DNA of 64,000 nt from Staphylococcus equorum (GCF_029024965.1 NZ_CP118982.1:1550001-1614000); one strand, 5' to 3'; shown: positions 18,359-27,413, numbered from the stretch's first letter. Program-made: numbers and translations. Notes: generated by a model not told the origin, from the letters alone.

Positions 18359-19222
18359 ATGTTTTTAATTTCTATTTTACTCATAATAATTGTTCTATTA
18401 ATTATTATTGTATTTATAAATCATCACCTTATGAAACATAAGCTTGATACTGAAATATATTCTAAGAATCAATTAGTTAATAAAATCAGTATGGTTACGA
18501 GTGAAAACACACATTTAAAAAATCAGATGTTAGATATTGACGCAAATAACGATACATATCATCATGGATTAAGAAAAGCTAAACAAGTTTTAAATGAAAT
18601 TTTATCACAATACAAAACAGATGCTCAGATTAAGTTTTATGACATCATTGCTACGAGTAATCTTGCGGTAAAACATCCGTTATTTGAATATGCAAGAACA
18701 TTCGATTATATCATCATAACTGATAAAGGGCTCTTCAACATTAATGTCAAAAATTGGAAACAAAAAACGTTCTACCATTTTAATGCTGACTCTAACTTAG
18801 AAACTTTATCTAATAATGACGACACTGTAAATCAAACTGTCGGTCGCTACATTGCGAATCAATACCATTCACAATTTCAAACAAAGCGAAAAACAAATTA
18901 TACATTTATAGAACGTATCAAAAATAATTCAGTAATTTTTGAATTTTATAATTATGATCCATATGAACAATCTTCACAAAATGCCAAAGTATTAGAAGAT
19001 AAAATAAATGAACATCTCAAACGTCAAATCAAGAGTATAGGTCTTGTTTATTTTACAGATGGTAGTGTGAATATCATAGATGGACCAGCAATTAGAGGAA
19101 ATTACGCAGAAACCGTCTCTTCAAAATCATCTTTAAAAGAAGTCATTGGTGAAACACTAGCATCTTCTAACGAATCATTAACTGAAGAACAATATAATAA
19201 ATTAGTAAATCATATGCATTAA
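18359..19222 (+). CDS. Membrane-anchored NERD-domain protein
   Basis: 287 residues from ATG at 18359; an ATG nine bases earlier is part of the AGGATGG ribosome binding site. Residues 1-23 form a single hydrophobic anchor, followed by a short coiled coil (to about 75). The nuclease-related domain covers about 85-240: DYIIITDKGLFNINVKNWKQ carries the Glu/Asp-x-Lys type core of NERD, here with NVKN instead of the usual EVKN, so activity may be lost. The C-terminus is helical. Function unknown. Divergent from the DeoR-sensor-like gene. Confidence 0.8.
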   Translation: MFLISILLIIIVLLIIIVFINHHLMKHKLDTEIYSKNQLVNKISMVTSENTHLKNQMLDIDANNDTYHHGLRKAKQVLNEILSQYKTDAQIKFYDIIATSNLAVKHPLFEYARTFDYIIITDKGLFNINVKNWKQKTFYHFNADSNLETLSNNDDTVNQTVGRYIANQYHSQFQTKRKTNYTFIERIKNNSVIFEFYNYDPYEQSSQNAKVLEDKINEHLKRQIKSIGLVYFTDGSVNIIDGPAIRGNYAETVSSKSSLKEVIGETLASSNESLTEEQYNKLVNHMH

Positions 19223-19276
19223 TCGAATTACAACAAATGTCATTTCAAAATCGATATTACTAGAAAGAATAGTAGC

Positions 19277-19322
19277 AAAAATAAAAGGTAGCTTCCTAAA
19301 ATGGGAAGCTACCTTTTATTTT
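19277..19322. terminator. Bidirectional terminator between NERD gene and nuc2
   Basis: An 19-bp inverted repeat (19277-19295 with 19304-19322) built on AAAAGGTAGCTTCC, nearly the same stem as at 7294-7327. Confidence 0.9.
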
Positions 19323-19393
19323 GTGCACAAAGTCACATGATTTCTTTTAGCATTTATGTGCATACCTTGTACAACAATGTTCAGTTAATTACT

Positions 19394-19924
19394 TTAACTC
19401 CAAATATTCTCATTGTTATTTTTTGCTTGTTGTTCAGCTTTTTCAAATATATCTCTGTATTTACCATTAGGTGCATAATATTTTTCTTTAGCCAAACCTT
19501 TTTTTATTAACTCTTCATTAAACATTGTATCCTTATCTAACCATAAATAAGCTAATGTTCTTCCATATTGATCTTCTTGCTCTTCATCATATTCCAAAAA
19601 AACGTCTTTGTTCGTTAATTGTGCTTTAGAATAATCTGAAGCTTCTTTACCATATGGTTGAACTGGTGTATCAGGTTTAACTGTTTCTGGTGTATCCACT
19701 CCGATAAGTCTAACCTTCAGTTCTTTATTATTGTCATTTTTGGCAACCAAAGTATCACCATCAACAACACGTTCAATGTGCACTTCTTCAGTTTCTTTAG
19801 GTCCAGATTCTGATTTTGATCCATTATTTTGAAAAGGCCCTGTTTCATTTATAAATTGAAACGCAAGTACACCTAACACAATCATACTAACAACTAATAT
19901 TGTCATTTTTTTAGTCGATTTCAC
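19394..19924 (-). CDS. nuc2: Membrane-anchored thermonuclease (Nuc2 type)
   Basis: Calcium-dependent nuclease of the SNase family, anchored at the cell surface. 176 residues: hydrophobic segment at about 7-25 (ILVVSMIVLGVLAFQF), linker, then the OB-fold nuclease domain. Active-site residues are visible: Asp in VVDGDTL, Arg and Glu in KVRLIGVDTPE, and Arg in QYGRTLAYLW. The domain ends ENIWS like other staphylococcal nucleases. An open TTG ten codons upstream exists, but GTAGGTG precedes GTG at 19924, and the resulting MKSTKK start fits the family. Secreted Nuc would have a cleavable signal; this form should stay membrane-bound. Confidence 0.93.
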   Translation of the reverse strand: MKSTKKMTILVVSMIVLGVLAFQFINETGPFQNNGSKSESGPKETEEVHIERVVDGDTLVAKNDNNKELKVRLIGVDTPETVKPDTPVQPYGKEASDYSKAQLTNKDVFLEYDEEQEDQYGRTLAYLWLDKDTMFNEELIKKGLAKEKYYAPNGKYRDIFEKAEQQAKNNNENIWS

Positions 19925-20134
19925 AGTTGCACCTACTTCTTTTGAATTGTCCAAATTATCATATAGAAAATCAATTAAGTCGTCAAGTTAGCGTAGTCCA
20001 CAATATTTTATACTTTAATTCAAATGACAAAATTCTGTTATAATATCCAACGTAAATATAATGACGAATAATAATATTTTATTTCATATCACTGATAAAC
20101 TCGTGCTATAATACATTAGATAGGAGTGAACAAA

Positions 20135-20326
20135 TTGAGTATATTTAAAGAAAATATGATTACAATTATCGCAGTGATTATTGCAGTGATTGTGGGGCTC
20201 ATATTACAAAATCAATTTCAATTACCATTAATGGTATCAGCAGTCGTAGCGGTTTGTTTAGGTATCCTTATTGGGTTCATTGTTTTTGTTATCCAAACAA
20301 TCGTAACGAAATATAAAAAGAAATAA
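20135..20326 (+). CDS. Small membrane protein, 63 residues
   Basis: Unrecognised protein with two membrane segments (about 10-25 and 31-53) joined by QNQFQLP, and a basic tail ending KYKKK, which suggests both ends inside. AGGAG precedes TTG at 20135 by eight bases; an in-frame GTG three codons earlier overlaps that AGGAG and is not used. Own terminator. No family could be named. Confidence 0.75.
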   Translation: MSIFKENMITIIAVIIAVIVGLILQNQFQLPLMVSAVVAVCLGILIGFIVFVIQTIVTKYKKK

Positions 20327-20331
20327 TCTTT

Positions 20332-20365
20332 ACTGCCGCATATCAAAATGCAGGCAGTTTTTTTA
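20332..20365 (+). terminator. Terminator of 63-residue membrane protein gene
   Basis: ACTGCC/GGCAGT with inner GCA/TGC, followed by seven T. Confidence 0.85.
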
Positions 20366-20506
20366 TGTATCATTTGAATACGTATTAACTATAGGATGAG
20401 AAGGAATGAAACGTTTTCTTTAGTTTACATAATTATATTATAGTTTAATGAATTCCTTTTAAAGCTTTTTAATTAGTTTCATTACTCTATACGTTGCTTT
20501 CACAAA

Positions 20507-20556
20507 ATAAAAAAGTCGTGTAAAAAGTTTTATAACTTCATACACGACTTTTTATT
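20507..20556. terminator. Terminator downstream of 65-residue gene
   Basis: AAAAAGTCGTGTA pairs with TACACGACTTTTT; the flanking A and T tracts make it work on both strands, mainly for the minus-strand gene ending at 20557. Confidence 0.85.
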
Positions 20557-20754
20557 TTAATCATTTTTTACGAATGTCAGTATAGCATTAAACTCTTCTT
20601 CATTCGATGAGTATGTGCGTTCCTCAACTTCTCGCACTGTAGCATTTAGTAACTGATAACCTGCAACTTCATCATCTTCTAAAAATGCATTAATACTACT
20701 CTCTAATTCTTTTAATGATGCCGCTCTCAATGTACTTAGTTTAATCTTGTTCAT
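20557..20754 (-). CDS. Hypothetical protein, 65 residues, possibly Cse60-like
   Basis: Small acidic soluble protein. The layout, a short basic N-terminus, LKELESSINAFLEDDEV, then a strand block YQLLNATVREVEERTY and FNAILTFV, resembles the small Cse60-type family of Firmicutes, which forms a beta-alpha-beta unit. This is a weak pattern match. ATG is preceded by GGGGATGG. Standing alone with its own terminator. Confidence 0.75.
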   Translation of the reverse strand: MNKIKLSTLRAASLKELESSINAFLEDDEVAGYQLLNATVREVEERTYSSNEEEFNAILTFVKND

Positions 20755-20874
20755 CTAACCATCCCCTTATCAAGATAAATAATATTTATTAGTTACATAT
20801 TACTACTTATACATCATACATACAATTAATAATACAATAGCATCAAATATTAACGTGGATTTAAATGCTCTTTG

Positions 20875-20904
20875 TTGACTCTTATAATCTTTTTATCTTA
20901 AAAT
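20875..20904 (+). promoter_or_regulatory. Promoter ahead of a short membrane peptide
   Basis: TTGACT, 18-base spacer, TAAAAT. Transcription would begin near 20911. Confidence 0.5.
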
Positions 20905-20920
20905 TAAGTTTCAGTTTATA

Positions 20921-21043
20921 ATGATTGAGGTGATTATTTTCTTCAAATCAAAAGAAGCGCGTGCATTTATTATATACTTTGGAATATGTCTTACTTTATT
21001 AACATTATATTTATTACCTTTCGTGCACGCGATATTCGGTTAA
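20921..21043 (+). CDS. Putative 37-40 residue membrane peptide
   Basis: A short open frame reading KSKEARAFIIYFGICLTLL, then TLYLLPFVHAIFG, one membrane segment after a charged start. The start is uncertain: ATG at 20921 has no ribosome binding site and only about 10 bases of leader, while GTG at 20930 overlaps GAGGTG. A promoter upstream and a strong terminator downstream support a real transcript. No family recognised. Confidence 0.5.
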   Translation: MIEVIIFFKSKEARAFIIYFGICLTLLTLYLLPFVHAIFG

Positions 21044-21083
21044 TATAGTCGTATCATTACATTTACATTATCTCAACAAACAA

Positions 21084-21131
21084 ACAGGTTCAAATCACTC
21101 AATAGATTGAGCGATTTGAACCTGTTTTTTA
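21084..21131 (+). terminator. Terminator of the short membrane peptide gene
   Basis: ACAGGTTCAAATC and GATTTGAACCTGT with a continuing CTCAAT/ATTGAG stem, one mismatch in all, followed by TTTTTT. Confidence 0.9.
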
Positions 21132-21175
21132 ATAAAAATAATTTAGCATAGAATATTCTTTTAAATTCACAAAAA

Positions 21176-21595
21176 TCATTCGTTCACTTCGGTATAAATT
21201 TGAAATCTTACTCCAAATTTATCTTTAACTACTCCAAATGCCGGACTAAAACCTGTTTCAGATAATGGCATTTCAATTTGACCTTCTTTTCCTAAAGTTT
21301 CAAAAATTTGGCTTGCTTTATTTTTATTATTTAAAGTAATACAGATTATAACTACATTACCCTCTTGAGACGGATAACCTGGGAACGTATCTACAATCAT
21401 AATTTTCGAATTCTCTATTTCCAACGCTGAGTGAGAAATTAAATCTTTTGTATTTTCAGGAAGTGAAAAACCTGGGTCCTCTGGAAGATCCCCATATGTC
21501 ATAATCCCTAAATTCTTAGCTCCAAAAGTATTTTCATAAAACTCAATTGCTTCTCTAGCATTTCCATTTAATTGCAAATAAGGACTTAACTCCAT
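21176..21595 (-). CDS. VOC superfamily protein (PhnB-like)
   Basis: 139-residue member of the vicinal oxygen chelate (glyoxalase/bleomycin resistance) superfamily in its PhnB-like branch: PYLQLNGNAREAIEFYENTFG at the start, SHSALEIENSKIMIVDT in the middle and the closing strand FGVVKDKFGVRFQIY. The usual His/Glu metal ligands are only partly recognisable, and many members of this branch have no known activity. ATG preceded by AGGAGAC. Monocistronic, beside an ISL3 transposase scrap. Confidence 0.88.
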   Translation of the reverse strand: MELSPYLQLNGNAREAIEFYENTFGAKNLGIMTYGDLPEDPGFSLPENTKDLISHSALEIENSKIMIVDTFPGYPSQEGNVVIICITLNNKNKASQIFETLGKEGQIEMPLSETGFSPAFGVVKDKFGVRFQIYTEVNE

Positions 21596-21670
21596 CTTTT
21601 AGTCTCCTCTTCATCTATTCACACAATTTTCACCTTAATATATTTTAACAATACCCTAGATAAACAAAAG

Positions 21671-21856
21671 TTAACGATAAAAGTACCAAAAACGAGCATT
21701 AAGTGGACCACAACTTTCATAACAATCATTAGTATATGAAACTTTTGCATAAAAGTACTTACATATTTGTCCTTTATGTTCAATTTCTTCAATCTTATTT
21801 TCAAAGATAATATTTGGGTCTTCAATTCCAAGTGTGTTTGATATAAAATGATTCAT
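21671..21856 (-). pseudogene. ISL3-family transposase N-terminal fragment
   Basis: About 60 residues (MNHFISNTLGIEDPNIIFEN...VSYTNDCYESCGPLNARF) resembling the N-terminus of ISL3-family transposases such as IS1181: the start of the HTH-linked zinc region with Cys-x2-3-CG. An intact enzyme has over 400 residues; the rest is missing and the frame stops after FWYFYR. It is preceded by GGAGAG. Called a remnant on motif grounds only. Confidence 0.6.
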
Positions 21857-21919
21857 AGGCGCATAATCTCTCCTTAATTTATTTGGTAGGATATTTAAAT
21901 TATAGAGATTTTTGCGCCT
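21857..21919. repeat. Inverted repeat beside the ISL3 fragment
   Basis: AGGCGCATAATCTCT and AGAGATTTTTGCGCCT pair with one bulge and one mismatch, 32 bases apart, followed by five T. The arm next to the ISL3 fragment contains its ribosome binding site. It may be an IS end or a terminator. Confidence 0.45.
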
Positions 21920-21932
21920 TTTTCATACAAAA

Positions 21933-21972
21933 AACAACCCGAAATCATTCATTCAAAATGACCCGAGTTGTT
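21933..21972 (-). terminator. Terminator of glnA
   Basis: An imperfect hairpin (AACAACCCG... with ...CGAGTTGTT) 34 bases beyond the glnA stop, with a U-run on the minus strand. Confidence 0.7.
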
Positions 21973-22005
21973 GATATTACTAATATTATCCCTCTTGCTT
22001 AGCAC

Positions 22006-23346
22006 CTAGTATTCTTTAAGGTATTGTTCTCTTTCCCATTCAGAAACTTGTGTTCTATAATAATCCCACTCAATTGATTTAGAGTTAATAAATTGATTAT
22101 AAATATGATTGCCTAAAGCTTCTTTAATTGGTGCGTTATTTTTCATTGCTTTTACAGCAGTGTATAAAGTTGAAGGTAAATCTTCGATACCAACAGCTTC
22201 ACGTTCTTCACGATTCATTTCATAAATGTTTTGGTTAACTGGTTCTGGTACTTCTAGTTTATTTTTAATACCATCTAAACCTGCTTCTAAAAGTGCTGCT
22301 AATGCTAAATATGGATTGGCAGCTGGATCTACTGAACGTACTTCAACACGTGTAGATAATCCACGAGAAGTTGGTACACGGATTAATGGTGAACGGTTTT
22401 TACCACTCCAAGCGATATAACATGGTGCTTCGTAACCTGGAACTAAACGTTTGTATGAGTTTACTAAAGGATTACATACAGCTGTGAAACCACGTGCGTT
22501 TTTTAAAGTACCTGCTATGAAATGATAAGCATCTTTCGTCATTTGCATATCGCCATCTGGATCATAGAATGCGTTCTCTTTGCCTTTGAATAATGACATG
22601 TTAAAGTGCATTCCACTACCATTAACACCGAATAAAGGTTTCGGCATGAACGTCGCATGTAGATTATGTTGACGTGCAATTGTTTTTACAACAAGTTTAA
22701 ATGTTTGAATGTTATCACAAGCTGTAATTGCATCTGCATATTTAAAATCTATTTCGTGTTGACCTGGTGCGACTTCATGGTGACTCGCTTCAATATCAAA
22801 GCCCATGTCCTCAAGTTCTAATACAATATCACGACGACAATTTTCACCTAAATCTGTTGGTGCAAGGTCAAAGTATCCACCATTATCATTTAATTCTAAT
22901 GTTGGTTCACCTTTTTCATCTAATTTAAATAAGAAGAATTCTGGCTCAGGCCCTAAATTCAAATCTGTGAATCCTAATTCTCTCATATTTTCTAAGACAC
23001 GTTTTAAGTTTGAACGTGGGTCACCTTCAAATGGTGTATGATCTGTTTTATAAACATCACAGATAAGTCGTGCAACTTTTCCTTGTCCTGCCGTCCATGG
23101 GAAGATAACCCATGTATCTAAATCTGGGTATAAATACATATCTGACTCTTCAATTCGAACAAAACCTTCAATTGAAGAACCATCAAACATCATTTCATTA
23201 TCTAATACTTTTTCTAGTTGGCTAACTGGTACTTCTACGTTTTTAATTACGCCTAAAATATCAGTAAATTGTAAGCGTAAATATCTTACGTTTTCTTCTT
23301 TAGCAAACTTATGAATATCTTCTTTAGTAAATGTACGTTTTGGCAT
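22006..23346 (-). CDS. glnA: Glutamine synthetase, type I
   Basis: ATP-dependent synthesis of glutamine from glutamate and ammonia; in Bacillales the feedback-inhibited enzyme also binds and activates GlnR. 446 residues, the GSI-alpha length without an adenylylation segment. Motifs: [10 protein letters not shown] near 54, GPEPEFFLF near 132, [15 protein letters not shown] near 188, [10 protein letters not shown], and [12 protein letters not shown] near 315 (the flap and arginine region). Second gene of glnRA, 21 bases after glnR. Confidence 0.97.
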   Translation of the reverse strand: MPKRTFTKEDIHKFAKEENVRYLRLQFTDILGVIKNVEVPVSQLEKVLDNEMMFDGSSIEGFVRIEESDMYLYPDLDTWVIFPWTAGQGKVARLICDVYKTDHTPFEGDPRSNLKRVLENMRELGFTDLNLGPEPEFFLFKLDEKGEPTLELNDNGGYFDLAPTDLGENCRRDIVLELEDMGFDIEASHHEVAPGQHEIDFKYADAITACDNIQTFKLVVKTIARQHNLHATFMPKPLFGVNGSGMHFNMSLFKGKENAFYDPDGDMQMTKDAYHFIAGTLKNARGFTAVCNPLVNSYKRLVPGYEAPCYIAWSGKNRSPLIRVPTSRGLSTRVEVRSVDPAANPYLALAALLEAGLDGIKNKLEVPEPVNQNIYEMNREEREAVGIEDLPSTLYTAVKAMKNNAPIKEALGNHIYNQFINSKSIEWDYYRTQVSEWEREQYLKEY

Positions 23347-23367
23347 TGTAAATGTCCCCCGTTAATA

Positions 23368-23736
23368 TTATTTGATAAAACGTGATAAGTCACCACGATT
23401 TATCGGTATTGCTTCTCGCTGTGGTTTCTGGGTAGCTTCAACTATCATTTGTTTTCTTGTTTCTTGTTCATCATCAGAAAGATGACTTTGCTCTTCATTA
23501 AGAATTTGCTTAATACCCTTGATATTAAATCCTTTTTCAATCAGTTTTTTAATTTCTAAAAGTCGTTCCAAATCATTTAATGAAAAGAGCCTCTTATTGC
23601 CTTCTGAACGTTGTGGTTTAATCAGTTCATGTGTTTCATAGTAGCGAATTTGCCTTGCGGTTAATTCGCTCAATTTAGTTACAACACTGATAGAGAATAC
23701 AGGCATATTGCGTCTTAATGTATCGTTTGACTTCAA
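23368..23736 (-). CDS. glnR: Glutamine synthetase repressor GlnR
   Basis: MerR-family repressor of glnRA and other nitrogen genes, activated by feedback-inhibited GlnA. 122 residues from TTG at 23736, preceded by GAGGTG, matching staphylococcal GlnR length; a longer open frame upstream lacks a ribosome binding site. Winged helix: [20 protein letters not shown] (about 25-44), then [21 protein letters not shown]. The C-terminal tail [12 protein letters not shown] is the GlnA-interacting segment and is fully conserved. A perfect GlnR operator lies upstream. Confidence 0.96.
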   Translation of the reverse strand: MKSNDTLRRNMPVFSISVVTKLSELTARQIRYYETHELIKPQRSEGNKRLFSLNDLERLLEIKKLIEKGFNIKGIKQILNEEQSHLSDDEQETRKQMIVEATQKPQREAIPINRGDLSRFIK

Positions 23737-23767
23737 TTCCCTCACCTCTATTTTTGAACTTGTTCTA

Positions 23768-23818
23768 AATTTAGCACAATTTTTCAATAATTTCAAAAAT
23801 ATGTAAGGTTTCCTTACA
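23768..23818 (-). promoter_or_regulatory. glnR promoter and GlnR operator
   Basis: TTGAAA (complement of 23791-23796), 17 bases, TAAATT (complement of 23768-23773). The operator at 23802-23818 is TGTAA-N7-TTACA, a perfect match to the GlnR/TnrA consensus TGTNAN7TNACA, six bases upstream of the -35. Confidence 0.85.
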
Positions 23819-24002
23819 TATCCTTTGAACCCTTGGTATCACTAGCGTACGTCTTATCAACACTCGTGAATCATATTAATTTTTAGAAAATTCCTTTAAT
23901 TTGTTCAAAAAAAATCCATATATTTTATCAAAATTCACATCATTAACAAGTATATTACTTCAAAATGTGTGTTTGATAGAATACATGGATTTCAACTTCT
24001 TT

Positions 24003-25241
24003 TTATATCAGTTGCTGTGATTTAAGATTTGCTGCAGCTCTTGTTACTGCCAATTTCACATGTTCGTAGGTTAAGCCACCTTGTACATAGGCTTCATAAG
24101 GGGGGCGAATTGGACCATCAGCTGATAATTCAATAGACGAACCCTGGATAAATGTACCAGCAGCCATAATAACATCATCTTCATAGCCTGGCATAGAAGC
24201 AGGTTCTGGCTTAAAGTGCGCATTGATCGGTGAAGCTTGTTGAATACTTTGGCAAAATTGAATCATTTGCTCTTTAGTATCGAATTCAACCGTTTGTATA
24301 AGATCGGTTCTAGGAACATCGTATCTTGGTTTTGTACGCATGTTCATTTTTTCTAATAAAAGACTTGTAAATAATGCACCTTTTAAACTTTGGCTAACAA
24401 CATGAGGTGCTAAGAAAAAGCCTTGGTACATTTCTTGTAATGAGTTAAGAGAAGCGCCCGCTTCTTTACCTATACCAGGTGCAGTTAAACGGTATCCACA
24501 TCTCGCAACCAAGGATTCTTTGCCAGCAATATAACCACCAATTTTAGCTAAACCACCACCTGGATTTTTAATTAATGATCCAGCAATTAAATCCGCACCA
24601 CATTCTATTGGTTCATGCGTTTCAACGAATTCACCATAACAATTATCTACAAAAATAATCACGTCTGGATACTGTGCTTTTATTGTTTGAATTGCACTCT
24701 CAATTACTTCTAAATTAAGAGATGGTCGTTGGTCATACCCTTTAGAACGTTGAATTGCAATAACTTTAGTTTGTGGTTTGATTTGATTCATTACTTCTTC
24801 TATATCTATATCATCTTCTTTTAAATCAACTTTATTATAACTCACGCCATATTCTTTCAAACTTTCAATACCATTTCCATTTATGCCAATAACCTCTAAT
24901 AAAGTATCATAAGGATTTCCTGTTATATATAACAGCTCATCACCATACTTTAATGTGCTTTGTAAAGCAATCGTTATTGCGTGAGTACCTGAAATAATTT
25001 GTGGTCTGACAATAGCATCTTCTGCTTTAAAAACATGGGCATAAATTTCTTCTAAATGGTCTCTACCAAAATCATCATAGCCATAACCAGTAGTGCCTTG
25101 TAAATCATTTTCAGTTGCTCTTACCGCATGAAATGCATCTAATACTTTTTCCTGATTAACATATGCTGTTGCCTCAATGTTTCTAAAATATGGTGCTAAT
25201 GTTTCTTCTGTATTAGCAATCAGCTGTTTCATATCTTCCAT
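24003..25241 (-). CDS. PLP-dependent lyase of the YnbB / aluminium-resistance family
   Basis: 412-residue fold-type I PLP protein related to cystathionine lyases, of the YnbB branch annotated as methionine gamma-lyase family. PLP lysine is in AGSLIKNPGGG near residue 205; the phosphate-binding region is GTTGYGYDDFGRDHLE near 46 and ISGTHAITIALQ near 83; the PLP Asp is in VIFVDNCYGEF. True substrate unknown. It lies 16 bases after hflX and before glnR, an arrangement common in Bacillales. Confidence 0.9.
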   Translation of the reverse strand: MEDMKQLIANTEETLAPYFRNIEATAYVNQEKVLDAFHAVRATENDLQGTTGYGYDDFGRDHLEEIYAHVFKAEDAIVRPQIISGTHAITIALQSTLKYGDELLYITGNPYDTLLEVIGINGNGIESLKEYGVSYNKVDLKEDDIDIEEVMNQIKPQTKVIAIQRSKGYDQRPSLNLEVIESAIQTIKAQYPDVIIFVDNCYGEFVETHEPIECGADLIAGSLIKNPGGGLAKIGGYIAGKESLVARCGYRLTAPGIGKEAGASLNSLQEMYQGFFLAPHVVSQSLKGALFTSLLLEKMNMRTKPRYDVPRTDLIQTVEFDTKEQMIQFCQSIQQASPINAHFKPEPASMPGYEDDVIMAAGTFIQGSSIELSADGPIRPPYEAYVQGGLTYEHVKLAVTRAAANLKSQQLI

Positions 25242-25257
25242 TAATCATTACTTCCTT

Positions 25258-26493
25258 CTATTCTTTTTTATATCCTTTAATTTCGTAAGTTGCATCATCT
25301 TCATTAAATATTAATTCTGACACAAGTGTATGCTGTTTAAGAAAGTATAATCTATCCGCATTCGCACTTGGGATGGTTTCTTCATAATATGTGAGTATTT
25401 TTTTAACTTGATCAAATAGTAATTGTTTTACTTTGTCTATATCTGTTTCATCCCGACTAGAAACAAATACCGATGGCTTATTCGTTGTCGGCGTCGCACC
25501 TTCATGCAAATCTTTTTTATTAAATATAATTGCTTGCGGAATTTGTGCCATATCTAAATCTGCAACAATTCCATTCACAGTATCATATTGTGCTCTATAC
25601 TCAGGATGACTACTATCAACGACATGTAATAATAGATCCGCATTTTTTGCTTCTTCAAGCGTTGATTTAAAAGCTGCAATTAATGTCGTTGGTAGCTTTT
25701 GAATAAAACCAACTGTATCAGAAATAATTAAGTTAAACCCATCATTTATCTGGATTTGTCGTGTTTTAGGATCAAGTGTTGCGAATAATAAATTCTTTTC
25801 ATATGTTGTTTCATTGGCAAGCATGTTAAACCAAGATGATTTACCTGCGTTCGTATAACCTATGAGTGCAACTTGGAAAACATGGTTCTGTTCACGTTTA
25901 TTACGATAACGTTCACGATGTTCAACCACTGTTTCTAATTGGTGCTTAATTTCGTTCATTCTCGTTCTAATATGACGACGGTCCATTTCTAGTTTCGTTT
26001 CACCAGGGCCTCTTGTCCCAATACCGCCACCTAAACGTGACAAACTACGTCCATGTCCTTGCAATCTAGGCATTAAATAATCAAGTTGCGCTAATTCAAC
26101 TTGTAATTTTCCATCTTTACTACTTGCTCTTAATGCAAAAATCTCTAATATTAATTGCGTTCTGTCGATAATTTTCACATTTAAATTTCCATTTAGCGCT
26201 TTTGATTGTGCTGTTGTTAATTCATCATTAGCAACAACGACATCGATATCATGATATTCAATATACGCTCGAATATCTTCTAATTTCCCTTTACCAACAT
26301 AATATTTTCTATCAAAATGTGTTCTGTTTTGAGTAAACTGTTCTTGAACGTTTAGTTGACACGTTTCTGACAATGATGCTAATTCTTCCATTGTCGACTC
26401 AAAATCAAATTCGTCATCATTTTGAGCATGTACTCCAACTAAAATAGCTGTTTCTAATTCTTTTTTTGTATTATAAGTTTGTTGTTGGGTCAT
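25258..26493 (-). CDS. hflX: Ribosome-associated GTPase HflX
   Basis: GTPase that splits stalled or hibernating 70S ribosomes. 411 residues from ATG at 26493: GAGGTG precedes it by six bases, so the in-frame GTG three codons earlier is not used. The N-terminal HflX domain carries DRTQLILEIFALRASS and a glycine-rich RGPGETKLE linker; the G domain shows G1 GYTNAGKSS near 207, G3 DTVGF near 250 and G4 NKKD near 315. It heads an operon with the PLP lyase and is divergent from gpx. Confidence 0.95.
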   Translation of the reverse strand: MTQQQTYNTKKELETAILVGVHAQNDDEFDFESTMEELASLSETCQLNVQEQFTQNRTHFDRKYYVGKGKLEDIRAYIEYHDIDVVVANDELTTAQSKALNGNLNVKIIDRTQLILEIFALRASSKDGKLQVELAQLDYLMPRLQGHGRSLSRLGGGIGTRGPGETKLEMDRRHIRTRMNEIKHQLETVVEHRERYRNKREQNHVFQVALIGYTNAGKSSWFNMLANETTYEKNLLFATLDPKTRQIQINDGFNLIISDTVGFIQKLPTTLIAAFKSTLEEAKNADLLLHVVDSSHPEYRAQYDTVNGIVADLDMAQIPQAIIFNKKDLHEGATPTTNKPSVFVSSRDETDIDKVKQLLFDQVKKILTYYEETIPSANADRLYFLKQHTLVSELIFNEDDATYEIKGYKKE

Positions 26494-26588
26494 AACATGC
26501 ACCTCTTTTCTTAGCTATTCTATCATAGTGTATATATAAAGACTACAGCGCCAAATTATGTTAGATTACTTATAAGAGGTGAATTAAA

Positions 26589-27062
26589 ATGACTATATAT
26601 GACATAGAAGTTCAGAAACCAAATGGAGAATCGTACAAATTAGATACGTACCAAGGACAACCCATGTTAATTGTTAACACGGCTAGTGAATGTGGTTTTA
26701 CACCACAGTTCGAAGGACTTCAAAGTTTATATGATAAATATAAAGATCAAAATTTTATAGTATTAGGTTTCCCTTGTAATCAATTTGGAGGTCAAGAGCC
26801 TGGCACTGGTGAAGAAGCTACACAAAACTGTAAAATTAACTACGGTGTTATCTTCCCAATGCATGAAAAAGTTGATGTCAAAGGTGAAAATCAACACCCA
26901 CTATTTGAATTTTTAACTAAAGAACAAAATGGTGTCTTCAATGAAAAAATCAAATGGAACTTCACTAAATTCCTAGTAGATAAAGATGGTAAAGTTGTAA
27001 AACGCTTTTCTCCACAGAAAAAACCTAATCAAATCGAATCAGAAATTGAAGCATTATTATAA
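26589..27062 (+). CDS. Glutathione peroxidase family protein
   Basis: Thiol peroxidase of the glutathione peroxidase family (bsaA of staphylococci), reducing peroxides probably with thioredoxin or bacillithiol-type reductants as staphylococci lack glutathione. 157 residues. The peroxidatic Cys is in [11 protein letters not shown] near residue 36 (Cys in place of Sec), then [15 protein letters not shown] near 62 and [13 protein letters not shown] near 123 supply the Gln, resolving Cys and Trp. ATG after AAGAGGTG. Monocistronic, divergent from hflX. Confidence 0.94.
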   Translation: MTIYDIEVQKPNGESYKLDTYQGQPMLIVNTASECGFTPQFEGLQSLYDKYKDQNFIVLGFPCNQFGGQEPGTGEEATQNCKINYGVIFPMHEKVDVKGENQHPLFEFLTKEQNGVFNEKIKWNFTKFLVDKDGKVVKRFSPQKKPNQIESEIEALL

Positions 27063-27121
27063 TTTGAAAATTCTATGATTTTCTGAAACAATATTAAGCA
27101 TTACAATATCTATAAACAAAT

Positions 27122-27161
27122 ATAAGCTACACTAGATATCAATTAATCTAGTGTAGCTTAT
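27122..27161. terminator. Bidirectional terminator between gpx and hfq
   Basis: 16-bp perfect stem ATAAGCTACACTAGAT / ATCTAGTGTAGCTTAT, loop of 8. Confidence 0.9.
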
Positions 27162-27194
27162 TTAGTTTTTAACTTTTAATTATATATTTTCTAA

Positions 27195-27413
27195 TTATGA
27201 TGTTTGAGGTGCATCATCAATTGTGAAAGTACTAATAGCATGTTTATAAATAAAATGCTGTTTACCTTGAGATAATAAGCATACTACATACTTATCATAA
27301 TCCTCAATAACACCTTTCATTTGAAAACCATTCATTAAAAACACAATCACTTTTGTTTGATCAGTCTTAAATTGTCCTAGGAATTTATCTTGGATGTTTT
27401 CTGTTGTCTTCAT
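27195..27413 (-). CDS. hfq: RNA-binding protein Hfq
   Basis: Sm-like hexameric RNA chaperone. 72 residues: Sm1 KVIVFLMNGFQMKGVIEDYD and Sm2 KQHFIYKHAIST, with the family YKHAI motif. The C-terminal tail is very short (TIDDAPQTS) compared with proteobacterial Hfq. The gene overlaps the end of miaA by 29 bases; AGGAG lies eight bases before ATG inside miaA. In staphylococci Hfq has at most a modest role in sRNA regulation, so partner RNAs are uncertain. Confidence 0.95.
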   Translation of the reverse strand: MKTTENIQDKFLGQFKTDQTKVIVFLMNGFQMKGVIEDYDKYVVCLLSQGKQHFIYKHAISTFTIDDAPQTS

